A stretch of DNA of 64,000 bases from Neopestalotiopsis rosae (Eukaryota; Ascomycota; Sordariomycetes; Amphisphaeriales; Sporocadaceae): positions 2,604,001 through 2,668,000 of the forward strand of contig JALGAS010000007.1 of NCBI GenBank assembly GCA_023078685.1, read 5' to 3'. Below, one piece after another: positions 46,662 through 57,500 of this stretch (position 1 is the first letter of the stretch; each line of letters starts with the position of its first letter). The notes beneath the pieces were generated by a model. The model worked only from the letters and a program-made list of their open reading frames with translations, searched no databases and was not told the origin of the DNA. A program made the position numbers and the translations under genes.

Positions 46662-48642
46662 TCACTCGTCACGTACCGGTATAAATCGAATCCAGAGGTC
46701 GGGCTTTTCCAGCATACCCCAGAGCTTAAAATCCCTCTCGTAATTGACGTTCTGGCCCGGCAGCATTTCCACGTCAAACGTCCAGAGGACCTTGGCAATG
46801 ATGAGTCGAATCTCGTGCCACGACAGTGTCATCCCGGGACAGGCCCGGACCCCGACGCTCCATGGGTGAAACTCGTCCCTGGCATCGTTCTCATAGGCGG
46901 CGTCCCAGTCCGGATGGTCGCGAGGCAGCCAGCGCTCCGGGTGGAATCTGTAAGGATCATGAAAGAACCTCGAGTCACGCGTGAAGCCATAGTTGCTGTA
47001 TTGTACCTCGACCTTGAGTTCTCGGTCAGCATCACTACTCTACTTCCGCAAGAAATGAGTTAGTATATGACTTACCCCCTTGGGAATATAGTGCCCGTCG
47101 ACTTTGGCCCCGGGGCTCACGCGCGGCTGGCCGGTGGCTCCAACGACAATGATGCGGAGCTGCTCTATGACAGTGGCATGTAGAAACTTGAGAGACACCA
47201 GTGATTCGGCCGTAATTTCATCGTAGCTGTTAAAAGCGCCTCGAATCTCCTTGACCAGACGTTTGTAGCTTTGGGGGTCCTGTAGAATCAATGCGACGAT
47301 CCCGTGAAACGAACTCGAGATGGGCTCGTATCCGGCAAGAAGCAGGTGAAGACAAATCGTCTCAAGGGAATCGAGATCCTTCTTCGGGGGCACTGGTGCT
47401 CCGGGAGCCAAAAGCTGATCGAAATGGTCAGGATGTTGTGTCTTGCCGCGGTCGTCGATGCGTTTCATGAATGCCTTGTTGTTGGCACCAATTGCTTTGA
47501 CGTAATTGCCAATGGCCGAGGGTGGCACGGAGAAGAACTGAAGCCAGCCAAGGAGGGGAAACTTTTTCGCATTTGTGTGCATCGTGACGAAGAAGTTGGC
47601 AGCCCAGATGGACTCCAGGTAGGGTGAAGATTTCTCTGCATGGTGTGTCAGTAGAAGGACGAGGACGAAGAGGTGCTAGAGCAGATATAGACTTACCCTC
47701 TTCCAATTGATTCATTTCTCGACTATAACCCAGATCGGCTGCGATATCCATGGCCAGCCAGTCTGCCCACTAAAGAAGAATGAATAAGAATGCAATCGTT
47801 CTCGCAACACGACAATGAGCACTCACTTGTCTAAGTTCGATACCCTGCTCCCTGCTGCCAATTCTTTTCATCTTCTCGACCAAGATGTCAATATACTTGT
47901 GAATTATTGGCTCCTTACTTCTGAGTGACTTTGAGCTGAATGCGGGTGAAAGCCACTTGACTTTCTGACGGTGCTTGACGGGGTCTGTTTCCCATGTGAT
48001 GCCCTGATCAGCCCACCCAAGGCTAATGAAATCAGCTTTGGTGAAATGCTCATAGCCTTTCTGCTGAGAAGCAAACATGTCTAGGGTACGTTGTTTAGTA
48101 AGAAAATGAATATTGTTTTCTTTCTTTTGAGACTACTGACCTGTTCCAGCCTTGGGAGTGATGAAAGCCAGCTCATTTGGTGCGATGCGGACAACGTCGC
48201 CTGTACCAAATATCAGAAATCATATACTGCTAGAGCATGGTTTTCTTTCTCAGTGTTCCTCACCATATCTTTTGTGGGCGTCCGCAATCGCAAATGGATA
48301 TTTGCCGGTGATCCTGAAATCTTAACATAAGCTGCCAGAGCCGAAAGAGTGGGCGTATCAGACAGCGAACTTACCATTGGTACGCGTACCATACATTGGA
48401 GATGGCTGCAAGCTTGGGTCCCGGGTGTTGAGAAGCAGGATGGAAGTAGAGGTTGTAAATGCATCGAAAGGTAGCATATGTTAAAACCTATAGTAGATAT
48501 GTCAGAACCAAGAGAATGAATCATTTGCCATTGTCGATGGAATGTGGGGGCGCTTCGGTGTCTTGCTTACAGCGACAATGGCAAGCTCAACTTTGTGTGA
48601 TGCAGCATCCTCAATCAAGGACTCAATTACTTGCGACGCCAT
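46662..48642 (-). CDS. Cytochrome P450 monooxygenase (CYP58/CYP65-like clan)
   Basis: Eight exons (48642-48571, 48487-48375, 48313-48264, 48200-48141, 48080-47827, 47769-47697, 47635-47076, 47012-46662) with introns of 57-83 nt give 510 aa. An N-terminal anchor (~18-35) precedes [16 protein letters not shown]. Other landmarks are [13 protein letters not shown]-helix [16 protein letters not shown]-helix E-x-x-R (IEQLR), FHPERWL and the heme loop [10 protein letters not shown] with the Cys ligand. The general look is like fungal class II P450s such as Tri11-type hydroxylases. The I-helix lacks the usual Thr (AGYEP instead of AGxET), and the heme loop has Trp where Phe is usual. It is divergent from the Zn2Cys6 regulator and is probably controlled by it (inference). 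The substrate is unknown. Confidence 0.92.
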
Positions 48643-49227
48643 ATTTGGCGTTGACAGATCATTCAAGTCCTCTACCGCGTGGTGTGTTTTGAGAGTAACG
48701 AAAGAGATGGGCGCAAAATAATCCAACCACTGAAAACTTATAGATTTACAACCAACAGACTACGTACATGTAGTATCCATCCAACCAGGGTACTGTAGTT
48801 GTTGGCACCCGCCTAAATCCCTGATTGATCAACTCGACCCTTGTGGTGGGACGGTTATAGTGCTGGGCCGTACGGAGAGGATGTTTGGGCTCCGTCTCAC
48901 ACTGTCCCATTCTGTACAATCGCATTGATCCTGCTGACAAAACATCGCGTGATCTCAAAGTCTCACCTACGTCCTACTTTTGCGGATATACTACTTCGAG
49001 CAGAACAATACTTACCCATCTATGGTATTCTAAGCTTAAAACGTGCGCAGGTACCCAGGGCTCTTCGCATTGCAACGGAAGACGGCCAGCCATCATTGCA
49101 ACCACCAAGGCCTGTGAAATCGACAATCACGGAGGGCTGGTGGTACAGATTCCCAAGATTATCGCATTTTATATAACCTGTGTTCCAGCAATCGCACGCT
49201 GGCGCCCGCTTCAGTTAGCCCCCGGCC
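48643..49227. promoter_or_regulatory. Shared promoter of P450 and Zn2Cys6 regulator
   Basis: 585 nt between divergent start codons. The palindrome CCGTACGG lies at 48868-48875. Zn2Cys6 factors bind paired CGG triplets, so this everted pair is a candidate site. A TATATAA-like element lies near 49170, about 55 nt upstream of the regulator's ATG. Confidence 0.5.
48868..48875. promoter_or_regulatory. CCGTACGG palindrome, candidate Zn2Cys6 site
   Basis: Everted CGG half-sites with 2-bp spacing, between the P450 and the regulator gene. Binding is inference. Confidence 0.35.
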
Positions 49228-50417
49228 ATGCCCAGCGAGGAAACAATTAGGACGAATGGAGGACAGTCACGTCACATTGCATGCAAGGTAGGTACTGGAT
49301 CTCGTGTGTTCTTAACCAGGCACCGCCTTCAGCTAACCTACAGCAAGCTATGTCGTGATCGCAAGGTCAAATGTGGCGGCGAGCAGCCAAAGTGCCAGAA
49401 GTGTATACAGGCTGGCGAACAGTGCGTATATATGCCAGTGCAGAGACCAACTAAAGCAGAACTGGCCCAGACAGTGGAGTCATTACAGAAGCGTCTAGGT
49501 GAGTTCGTCTTCTCATTGACCCATCGTGCTGCCATGACATTTTCATAGCTGTGTATTCATCCTATCAATGGTTTGATCACTGATGCTAAGTCATGTGAAT
49601 AGAAGAAGCAGAAGCCTACATTGCTCGGCTGAGCAGGTCCTCCGGGAATACCGTCACCGCACCAGCTTCTCACTCGTCTAGCGTACCTAGCAGTGCTGAG
49701 GCCGATAGTCACCTATCCTCAACCGCGGAGACGCCCTCGACAGTGCACCCAAGTATTGATGGCGACGTCGGCGTCGGTGCACCTTACAGTACCCTGAACC
49801 AGTCAGATTTGTTGTACCAACAGCAAAATCTGCATCCGCCCGCTCCAGGTCTCTCAGATCCGCCCATATGGCAAGACCTGGAGAGACAGACCACCATGGC
49901 TTCGTTCGCAATTATTGGCGATGACATGAATATCGATCCCATGGAGCTTGAATTTTACTCACAGAACGGGTTTGACTCTCACAAGAACATCAGCGAGGAA
50001 ACAGGCGCAGCCATTCTCGGGCCGGTGACAGCCTTCTCGTCCGCAGTGCTCCGCAACCAGGCTGAGTCCTCCGTCATGGGCTCTCTGATTGCAGACTACA
50101 TAGCCTGGCTTCGAAAGGTGCCACCCGGCGGTGGCGGCTCCGTCAACCAGGGGCCGCACTACGTGGGCATCCTGGAGACGCTTGAGACGCGCGTCCGGGA
50201 ACTCTGCGATACGAGCCGGTCGAGGAGTAGCAGCGCTCTGCGAGAGCTGGTGACGGCACTGAAAGTTGTTGCGCCGCCGGGGGGTGCCATGGCTACAAGG
50301 CTGGACACCCTGGAAGACGAGCTCCAGAAAGAGGCAGCTGAACGTGCAGAGTTCTTCCGCTCACGATATAACATATGTGCACTGCTTACGGAACAAGCTC
50401 GTAACATGTCACAATGA
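49228..50417 (+). CDS. Zn2Cys6 fungal transcription factor
   Basis: Three exons (49228-49287, 49348-49498, 49603-50417; introns 60 and 104 nt) give 341 aa. Intron 1 cuts the zinc cluster after ACK; the joined motif is C-x2-C-x6-C-x5-C-x2-C-x6-C (ACK|LCRDRKVKCGGEQPKCQKC, then GEQC). A basic linker (VQRPTK) and a coiled coil (ELAQTVESLQKRLEEAEAYI) follow, then a Ser/Thr-rich middle and a helical C-terminal ~150 residues with no fungal-TF homology domain that I can see. The small size is like pathway-specific regulators (AflR type). The gene sits between a divergent P450 and a convergent MFS exporter, so the local targets are probably these two genes (inference). Confidence 0.9.
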
Positions 50418-50687
50418 TATCGGATACCGAACATGATCGAACGTCCTGAATGACAAAAATAGAAATCATGTTTCATCGGCAGCAATCCTTTTATACCGAG
50501 TCTATAATGCTGCTGTTGTGATCTATGATATCTTGTGTCTATGTCTAGTTGCACGAAGTGACCTCGAGTATACACATCTTACAACTCCATCGTAGAGTCT
50601 GATTCTGTCAAAATTGGGCTAGATAGGAAGTGGCCCAGCACGTTCCTAAAGTTGATGGCACTTATCGGAGTGGTACACCTTGAACTT

Positions 50688-53008
50688 CTATGCAACGGCA
50701 CCACCTGAAAGAAAGAGTTTTCTCGGCTAAGAAGGTGGAAAAGATAAGTCAGCGAATTTGAGCTGGCTTTGGAAATTTATATGGATGGACTCACACTCAA
50801 GAACAGCGAGGTCACGAAGCCAATCGCCGTAGCGGCTACCAGGTAATAAAATGCTTCGCTGATGGCTTTTGTAATCTGGTCGACGACCAATGCCTGATCA
50901 ACCGCGCTGAGACTCTTGTAGAATCTGCCGCTCGCTCCCGTAATCAGCTGCGGGAGCTCATCCTGGGGTATGTCTGGCAGGACCCGCGCAATATATTGCA
51001 TTGCTCTGTTCTGGAAGATCGACCCGGGGATGGCTAGGGCAAAGGTAATGCCGATAATTTGGGCTATGAGCATTGAATGTAAGGATCCTGTTTCGTAGAG
51101 GAGGATCTGGACTCTGCATCTATAACGTACCAATTGTCATGACTGAAACGACGTTACTGATCTCGGACGCCGGCGCAATGGCCGATGCCACACCGATACC
51201 CGCACTTTGGAAGGCACCGACTCCCAGTCCAATAATGACCGTATATCCATATAGAGCAGAGTTCGATATGTCCGAGTCAATTGTTGCTATTGGCAAATTA
51301 AGTCAGGAAATCATGACCAGTCATCGAACCCTCTCACATTGGATTGAAATTGAGAGAGCAAGGGGGAAAACATACTCATGAGCGCGGCGCCAGCCACCAG
51401 CAAAGCATTGCCAACAACATACCAAGGCAGGTAGTATCCAAACTTGGGCATGGCGAAGCCGTTGAACAGACATCCAAAAACGATCATGCAAATCAATGGC
51501 AAGATGCGCACACCAGCCATCAGGGGACTGTCTCCTCGGGTGAACTGGAACACCAAAGGGGTGTAGTAGATACTCATCATCATACTACCGGCCACTAGGA
51601 AGGCCTGTAGAGGTATGATGATCAGGTCCCTAGTTATCATGAACTGCACCGGCATGAGCCTCGCTTCTGCGGGTACCAGCGGATGGTATATGGTGACGAG
51701 GATAAAGGCGATGAACAGAACAAGGGTAACGACCCAGAGGGCGATTTCCGAGCCGCTGTTCCAGGCGTAGAGGCCACCCCCGAAACTTCCCGCCATGCAG
51801 AAACATGCCATTAGAGCAGTGAAGATGACAATTCCGACCCAATCTTGCTTGCGAATCTTCTGCATAAAAGGTGTATCCGGCATAGCGTTGATGTTGGGGA
51901 TCAGAAAGACGAACGCAGGTGCAAAGATGCCAGCAATTGGAAGATTCTGTATAAGGATACAGTTAGTTACAACTCTTCTTTCATATAATCTGGAAGCGGG
52001 AAGATGTGGAAACTCACAATGTAAAATCCCCACCGCCAGGTAGCCGAACTGACCGCGAATGAGCCACCGATGATGGGCCCCAAAACGTTGCCAAATCCCC
52101 AGACCGACATGAGAATGGCAAGGTACAGCGGACGTTCGTGTGGTGTAGTCAAGACGCTGATGTAGGTCAGTCCTCCGACGTAGACGCCGGCGCCCCCCAC
52201 ACCCGCAATGGCGCGGCCGACGATGATGGCGACCATGTTGGGTGCGGCTCCGCAGATGGCGCTGCCGCCCTCGAAGAGAATGAGGCTGATGATGAATAGC
52301 CATTTCATGTTAAACATGCCATATGCCTTTCCACTGCAATATGTTGAGAGTCAGCAAGACGACTCTTTGTCCGATTCGAGGTCCTGGAGAGAGCTCGGGG
52401 GCGACAACGTACACGGGCAAAGTGACGACTTGGCCAAGAATGAAACTAACTCCGATCCATGCTAAACTTTGTTGGTCATCGAAGGCCTCGACGATCTCGG
52501 GTTGAATGGTTGCGACCTTGGAAGATTCATGGTTAGTAGTTACCTTTGCCGATGGAGAGATTGCTACTTACAATGGTGTTATCCAAGGCAAAAAGAAGTA
52601 CCTGTGATGGGGCCGCGATATTAACATTTTCACATCTTCCGAGTGCTCTGGCAGTGTAGACCCAATAACCAGACGTATGATTCTCTTCTGTGGCAACATT
52701 GTCGAAAAACTACTGGATAGCAGGATGGAAGCGGCAACTTACGGTAGACATAAGAGATGTGTAGATGATGAACCACTAGGTAAAACAATTGGTCAGATAT
52801 TGCCATCAAGGCGACATTTGTTGAGCGAACACACCTTGAGACCTGTGACAGTCCTCTTGGGCTCTTCATCTGGCGTCTTGGCCCTTTTGTTGTCGTGATC
52901 TAACTGCTCTATTTCGCCGCCATGCTCTGGAACTCCGATAGAGGCTTCGGATGTTTTCTCGTCGTCGTGGCCATGGCCATTGTGGACGGTGCATTCGTTG
53001 GCAGTCAT
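50688..53008 (-). CDS. MFS drug:H+ antiporter, 14-span DHA2 type
   Basis: Nine exons (53008-52835, 52775-52743, 52601-52572, 52516-52413, 52333-52018, 51946-51376, 51286-51131, 51063-50795, 50726-50688) give 563 aa. The cytoplasmic N-terminus (~58 residues) is acidic and His-rich. Motif D1 is LDNTIVATIQPEI, assembled across intron 3. Motif A/B region: PVGKAYGMFNMKW, GRAIAGVGGAGVYVGG. The antiporter motif C is GFGNVLGPIIGGSF. About 14 hydrophobic segments follow, to the end. Exons 2 and 3 are only 33 and 30 nt. The last exon (13 codons, PRKLFLSGGAVA) is the least certain. It probably exports the product of the neighbouring P450 or a toxic substrate (inference). The CGG repeat upstream suggests control by the adjacent regulator. 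Confidence 0.9.
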
Positions 53009-54634
53009 CTCTCGTCAGGATTATTGTGACTCTAAAGGATTTGACATTTGAAGTCAACGAGTGACAAAGAGGTAGTCGAGTCGCAGGTTTTGTGGAATTT
53101 GTATTTTTTAGTTGCATCTCTTGGAAATGGAACATGGAGGTTGGATCGATTTGTAAGCTTCGGACGGACGGTTATTTTTATTTGTTTGTGTCGTGGGCAA
53201 ACCGACCGAAATTTTTTCATTCCCGTCGGAGAGATGTTCAAACGCATAGAAGAGACAACAATTGTAGAGGCTCTCATGTGTTTGAAGAATGCAACGGAGA
53301 CGCATTATTGGCCAGCGTTCGCTTCGGTCCGAGTTGACCGAAAGTCTGGTAAACACATTTCGGGCAGATCTGGCCGAGTAGAGCTCGGTGAAGAGAATGC
53401 TTATTTCAAAGAACATAATTAATATGACTGGTTGATTAATCTCCAAATCATATGTGCCAATTCTAACTCTCCAGACTGGAGGCGGCAACAAAGACATTTG
53501 GTCATTTACTTTGTCGTTATTCAGCAATGACCTTCCAATCATGTACCTACTTGAGTGGCCGATTATACTCCTGTATTGACCTTGCTATAAGCAGTTCCAC
53601 TCCAGAGTCATAAGCGGGCAGATGCTGAGATGCCAGTGGATCAGTTGCGCTAAGGCAAGACCACTAACTGATGCTATAGTAACTTTGGTGCCAGCCAATG
53701 TATACATATGTAGTCGGCAATTTGTATTTGCGCAAACAATTTTACCTGCCTAACCATAATGCATATCGGCTTATAAGCAATTGGAAAAGAGTACCGACCC
53801 GGAATGCTCGTCTTCAATTACTTCGACCATAAATGCCACGGGCCCCAATGAAGGACAAACTTACCAAAATCACTCTTTGCGGGATTTGAGCATACATTCT
53901 CGACTATGAACTTGTTTCAATTGTTATTAGCACTAGCATGCCCAATGCAATCATAGGTTTGTGTGAGGCAACACAATGTACTCTGTGAGTGCGAAGTAAT
54001 CTGGGCGATATAAAAAAGCAAACGATATCAAAAATTTGAATTGTCTCCTATGCAGAGTTTCCATGTGACTGGTGCGCCACTGCGCCAGCTGCTGGAACCT
54101 GGGGCTGAACTTTGCAGAGAGATCACAGCTGAAGATAAACATACCTATGCTTCAGCAGCTTTCTTAGCTCGAGATGCAGCACAATCTCTGAGCTGAATAG
54201 ATCTGCACAATTAAGCGAGGAATGCAGGTCAGGGAAGAGCTGAGCACTAGTAGTTCGGAGCACTGTTCTGTCGTTTGTTATTGGTACGTAGCCATCATGT
54301 GGCGTTCAGATTGGTACATCGGCCTGTTCAGCCCATCGACGTTCTGCTGTCAGATCATTTACCGTCACAAGCTATCGCACCAGCCTTCTGGACCACAGGG
54401 CCAGAGAACACTATGTCAAAGCCAATGACAGACCACACCCACTCACTCGATCTAGCGATATATTTGCTGCTTCGCTGAGCGAACGTTTCTTACCATGAAC
54501 TGTGATCACGTGGATCTAATTGTGCAACACACTGCGCGCTGTTGATTCACTTTTACAAGGACTGTTGTCTGCTCCTGAGACGCGAACCCACATCACGTAT
54601 CTATAATTTCTCCTCGGAGTCGAGCCACGTCAGT
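53009..54634. other. Region between MFS exporter and HET-ankyrin gene
   Basis: 1.6 kb holding the two divergent promoters. CGGACGGACGG lies at 53161-53171, about 150 nt upstream of the MFS start. A further CCGTCGG lies near 53222. The rest (53560-54500) is AT-richer with no coding signal. Confidence 0.5.
53161..53171. promoter_or_regulatory. Triple CGG direct repeat upstream of the MFS gene
   Basis: CGGACGGACGG gives three CGG half-sites at 4-bp spacing, close to the MFS start. It is a candidate site for the nearby Zn2Cys6 protein (inference). Confidence 0.35.
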
Positions 54635-57243
54635 ATGAAAATGGAATTGCAATATCAATACAAACCATTTATCGAGCCAGGTAGCATCCGACTACTTCGA
54701 GTTCTACGGGCAAAGATGCCAAGGCATCGATTCAATGTCAGCTATTCGAGTACAAGTTGGATGAGTTGACAGAGTGGACAGGAAGGGAGCATATTTTTGA
54801 AGCCTTGTCCTACTGCTGGGGCAGCTCGCAGAAGACCCATTCCATTACTGTTGATTCGTTTGTTCTCGGCATCACTTCCAATCTACATGCGGCACTTCTA
54901 CACCTTCGCAACCACTTTTTTGACAGGATTCTATGGATTGATGCCATCTGCATCAATCAGATGGACGAGCAGGGGAAGGAGCATCAGATCGGACTCATGT
55001 ATAGCATCTATTCGTGTGCAAATCGTGTAGTTGTTTGGCTTGGGGATGAAGCCGACCACAGCGATCAAGCGATCAAGGTATTGCACGTTGCAGGACGCCA
55101 GAAAGCCGCCAGCTCTACCTATGATGAACGCTCCAAGGATGCTGTTTTGCGGCTCCTCAAACGAGACTGGTTTCGACGAATCTGGGTAAGAGTCAAAAAG
55201 TTACGTACCACGATTCGGGCAAAACACTAAGAAAAGTCCATTCAGGTACTTCAAGAGGTCGCTGCCGCTCGACACATCCAAATTCTATGTGGCCGCTCAG
55301 CCCTGGATGGGTACACCTTTTGCTTGGCAATAGATTCATTGAGTCAATCCTTCCTTGCAATTTATGAAGCACCGCCGGTATGGTCTGCGATCCAAGCAAT
55401 TACAGAATTGATAAGAGGCGCAATATCCAGACCTACACATCGAGATTCAATCAGAACTTCCAAAATCAGACCTTTTCATGAGTTGGTCGATATGTTCCAC
55501 AATCATAATGCGACCGAAAACTGCGACAAGGTTTACGCTTTGCTTGGCATGTGCTCTGATGATATGACCAGTTCAAGGTTATTGCCTGACTACAGCGTCC
55601 CCTTCCATGAGTTATTCAAACGAGTAGTTCAGTATATACTATCTCAAATTGTATCCATAGAGACACAGGGCACCAAGGAAGTTGCTGTCATCAGGTCGAA
55701 GATCTATGTCCTGGGTACCATTCATTCAGTGCAGGAAAGTCTGACAGCTAGCTACGAGCAACGCGTCAAGGTTTCATGGAAAGATATTTCAGGACTCTCA
55801 GATTTCCCAGAAACTTGTGACTTGCCTTGGACACTGCATCATCCAGCAACACCTCTACAGAAAGGGGACCTTGTCTGCCTTCTTCCGAATGCTAAAAGTC
55901 CTTCGATTGTTCGCTTGTATCAGGACTTCTCGGTTGTTCTCATCATTGCCCCCACCATGCCGCCCGTCGTACCAAGCGAAGGCATGCAGCTGGAGTGGTC
56001 AAAAGCTCGGAATCGCATACACTTGCCAGCACGAGACCTTGTCTTGGTTTGGGACTGGCACTATTCCTTGGAAGGATATTCCGAACTCGAAACGTTTGCA
56101 CGTTGGGCACGAAGAACCGACTGGGTAACGCAAGGCTCAGGAACGGTGGCGGCCGCCTGTGGTGAAGCCATCAGAGCTTTCAATTCTGCATGCATACTTT
56201 GGGACTTGAAAGCCTTTGCACAAGCAACAGAAAGAGAAAGTGAAGGAATGATAGGATTTGAGAAGGTCATTGCATCGATCAGAGGGCATAGACCGCCTCC
56301 AAATAACCTATCAATCTCATTGCATGGTGTCCACAAGCAGATCAACAAAACGCCCAGCCTATCCATTTTTAATGATTCAGAGGGTAGGAAGTCGACGCTA
56401 GAACAAGTCGTCTCAGAGATCTTTGCGTGGTCAGTACAAGCGGGGCACATACTGGGGGCTGGACTCCTCTTCGATGCCACAAATGTGGACGCAAGCTCTA
56501 GGGATCGCCATGGGATGACTTTACTTGCGCATGCAGCCAAGAGTGGCAATGTCGACATCGTGGAGCGTCTGCTTCGAAAGAAGGCAAGAGTCAATGATGA
56601 AGCTGGAAGAAAAGATGGAAGGACAGCGCTTCAAGCAGCGGCAGAAAGAGGCCATTTGAATATCGTCAGGCGTCTGCTTCGAGAAAATGCAGATGTGAAT
56701 GCACCACCAGGTTGGTAGAATGGAAGAACCGCCCTGCAAGCAGCAGCGGGGAGCGGTCATCTACATGTCGTGGAGTATTTGCTGAGACACAATGCAGATG
56801 TCAACGCCGAAGCAGGAATGTGGTCTGGAAGAACAGCCCTCCAAGCAGCGGCAGAACGCGGACACCTCAGCATTGTCGAACGTCTCCTCAGACAATGGGC
56901 AGACGTTAATGCGGATGCGAGTGAGGACAATGGAAGGACAGCCCTTCAGGCGGCGGCAGGAAGCGGTCGCCTGGACATTGTAGAGCGCCTGCTTCAAGAA
57001 CATGCAGATGTCAATGCAGGGGCATGTCATAATAATGGAAGGACGGCGTTACAAGCTGCGGCAGAAGGTGGCCATCTGATGGTAGTGGAGCGTCTGCTGC
57101 AAGAAGATGCAGATGTCAATGCCCCCAGAGCAGAGATGCGTGGAAAGACGGCCCTGGAAGCAGCGGCAGAAGGCGACCACCTCGACGTCATAAGACAACT
57201 ACGAGAGGCGGCTGGTTGGCGGACATATATAAAATGGAAATAG
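54635..57243 (+). pseudogene. HET-domain / ankyrin-repeat gene with a frameshift and an in-frame UAG
   Basis: HET-domain landmarks are clear: YKPF...IRLLRVL at the N-terminus, FEALSYCWGS, ILWIDAICINQMDEQGKEHQ, VVWLGDEADHSD and, across a 60-nt intron (55186-55245), RRIW|VLQEVAAARHI. The typical second half follows (NCDKVYALLGM, LPDYSVPFHELFK). From 56512 seven ankyrin units of exactly 35 codons follow. Two lesions break the frame. Between about 54703 and 54712 the first part (ATG 54635) and the HET core are offset by one base. At 56716-56718 a TAG falls between ankyrin units one and two of the near-identical set, after which the same frame stays open to 57243. HET proteins trigger cell death on nonself recognition after hyphal fusion. 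An intact shorter form starting at ATG 54757 is possible. Confidence 0.8.
56512..57240 (+). repeat. Seven ankyrin units with exact 105-bp period
   Basis: Units begin at 56512, 56617, 56722, 56827, 56932, 57037 and 57142 without any indel. The last six share GRTALQAAA (once GKTALEAAA), then GHL or RL, IVERLL and ADVNA. The first unit is more divergent. TAG 56716-56718 sits at the second-last codon of the unit starting at 56617. Confidence 0.9.
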
Positions 57244-57500
57244 GGCTACTGGTAAGTCTTTTGAAATAACGTTTAGTTCCGCCCTGGAGGTACCATTGCA
57301 AATATAAATAGTACATCCTAAATTCTCCCAGTCTATTTTTAGAAGAAGATTAAGTCAGAGATTCCTCCAGAGTGTGCTTTCACACAACTAGCTTTTAAAC
57401 AAGTAGCGGATCAAATCCTCATTCATGCAAACAATGAATTAACAACTCCATAAGTGAAGTTCGCAATGAGACTGAGGTTTTATCCACTTCGTTTCCACTG

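Noticed and set aside
50688..50794. Alternative last exon of the MFS gene using the acceptor near 50706
   Set aside because: It gives either a very short end with a weaker donor or a long tail lacking MFS character; the 13-codon exon from 50726 keeps the best donor and acceptor. Not fully certain.
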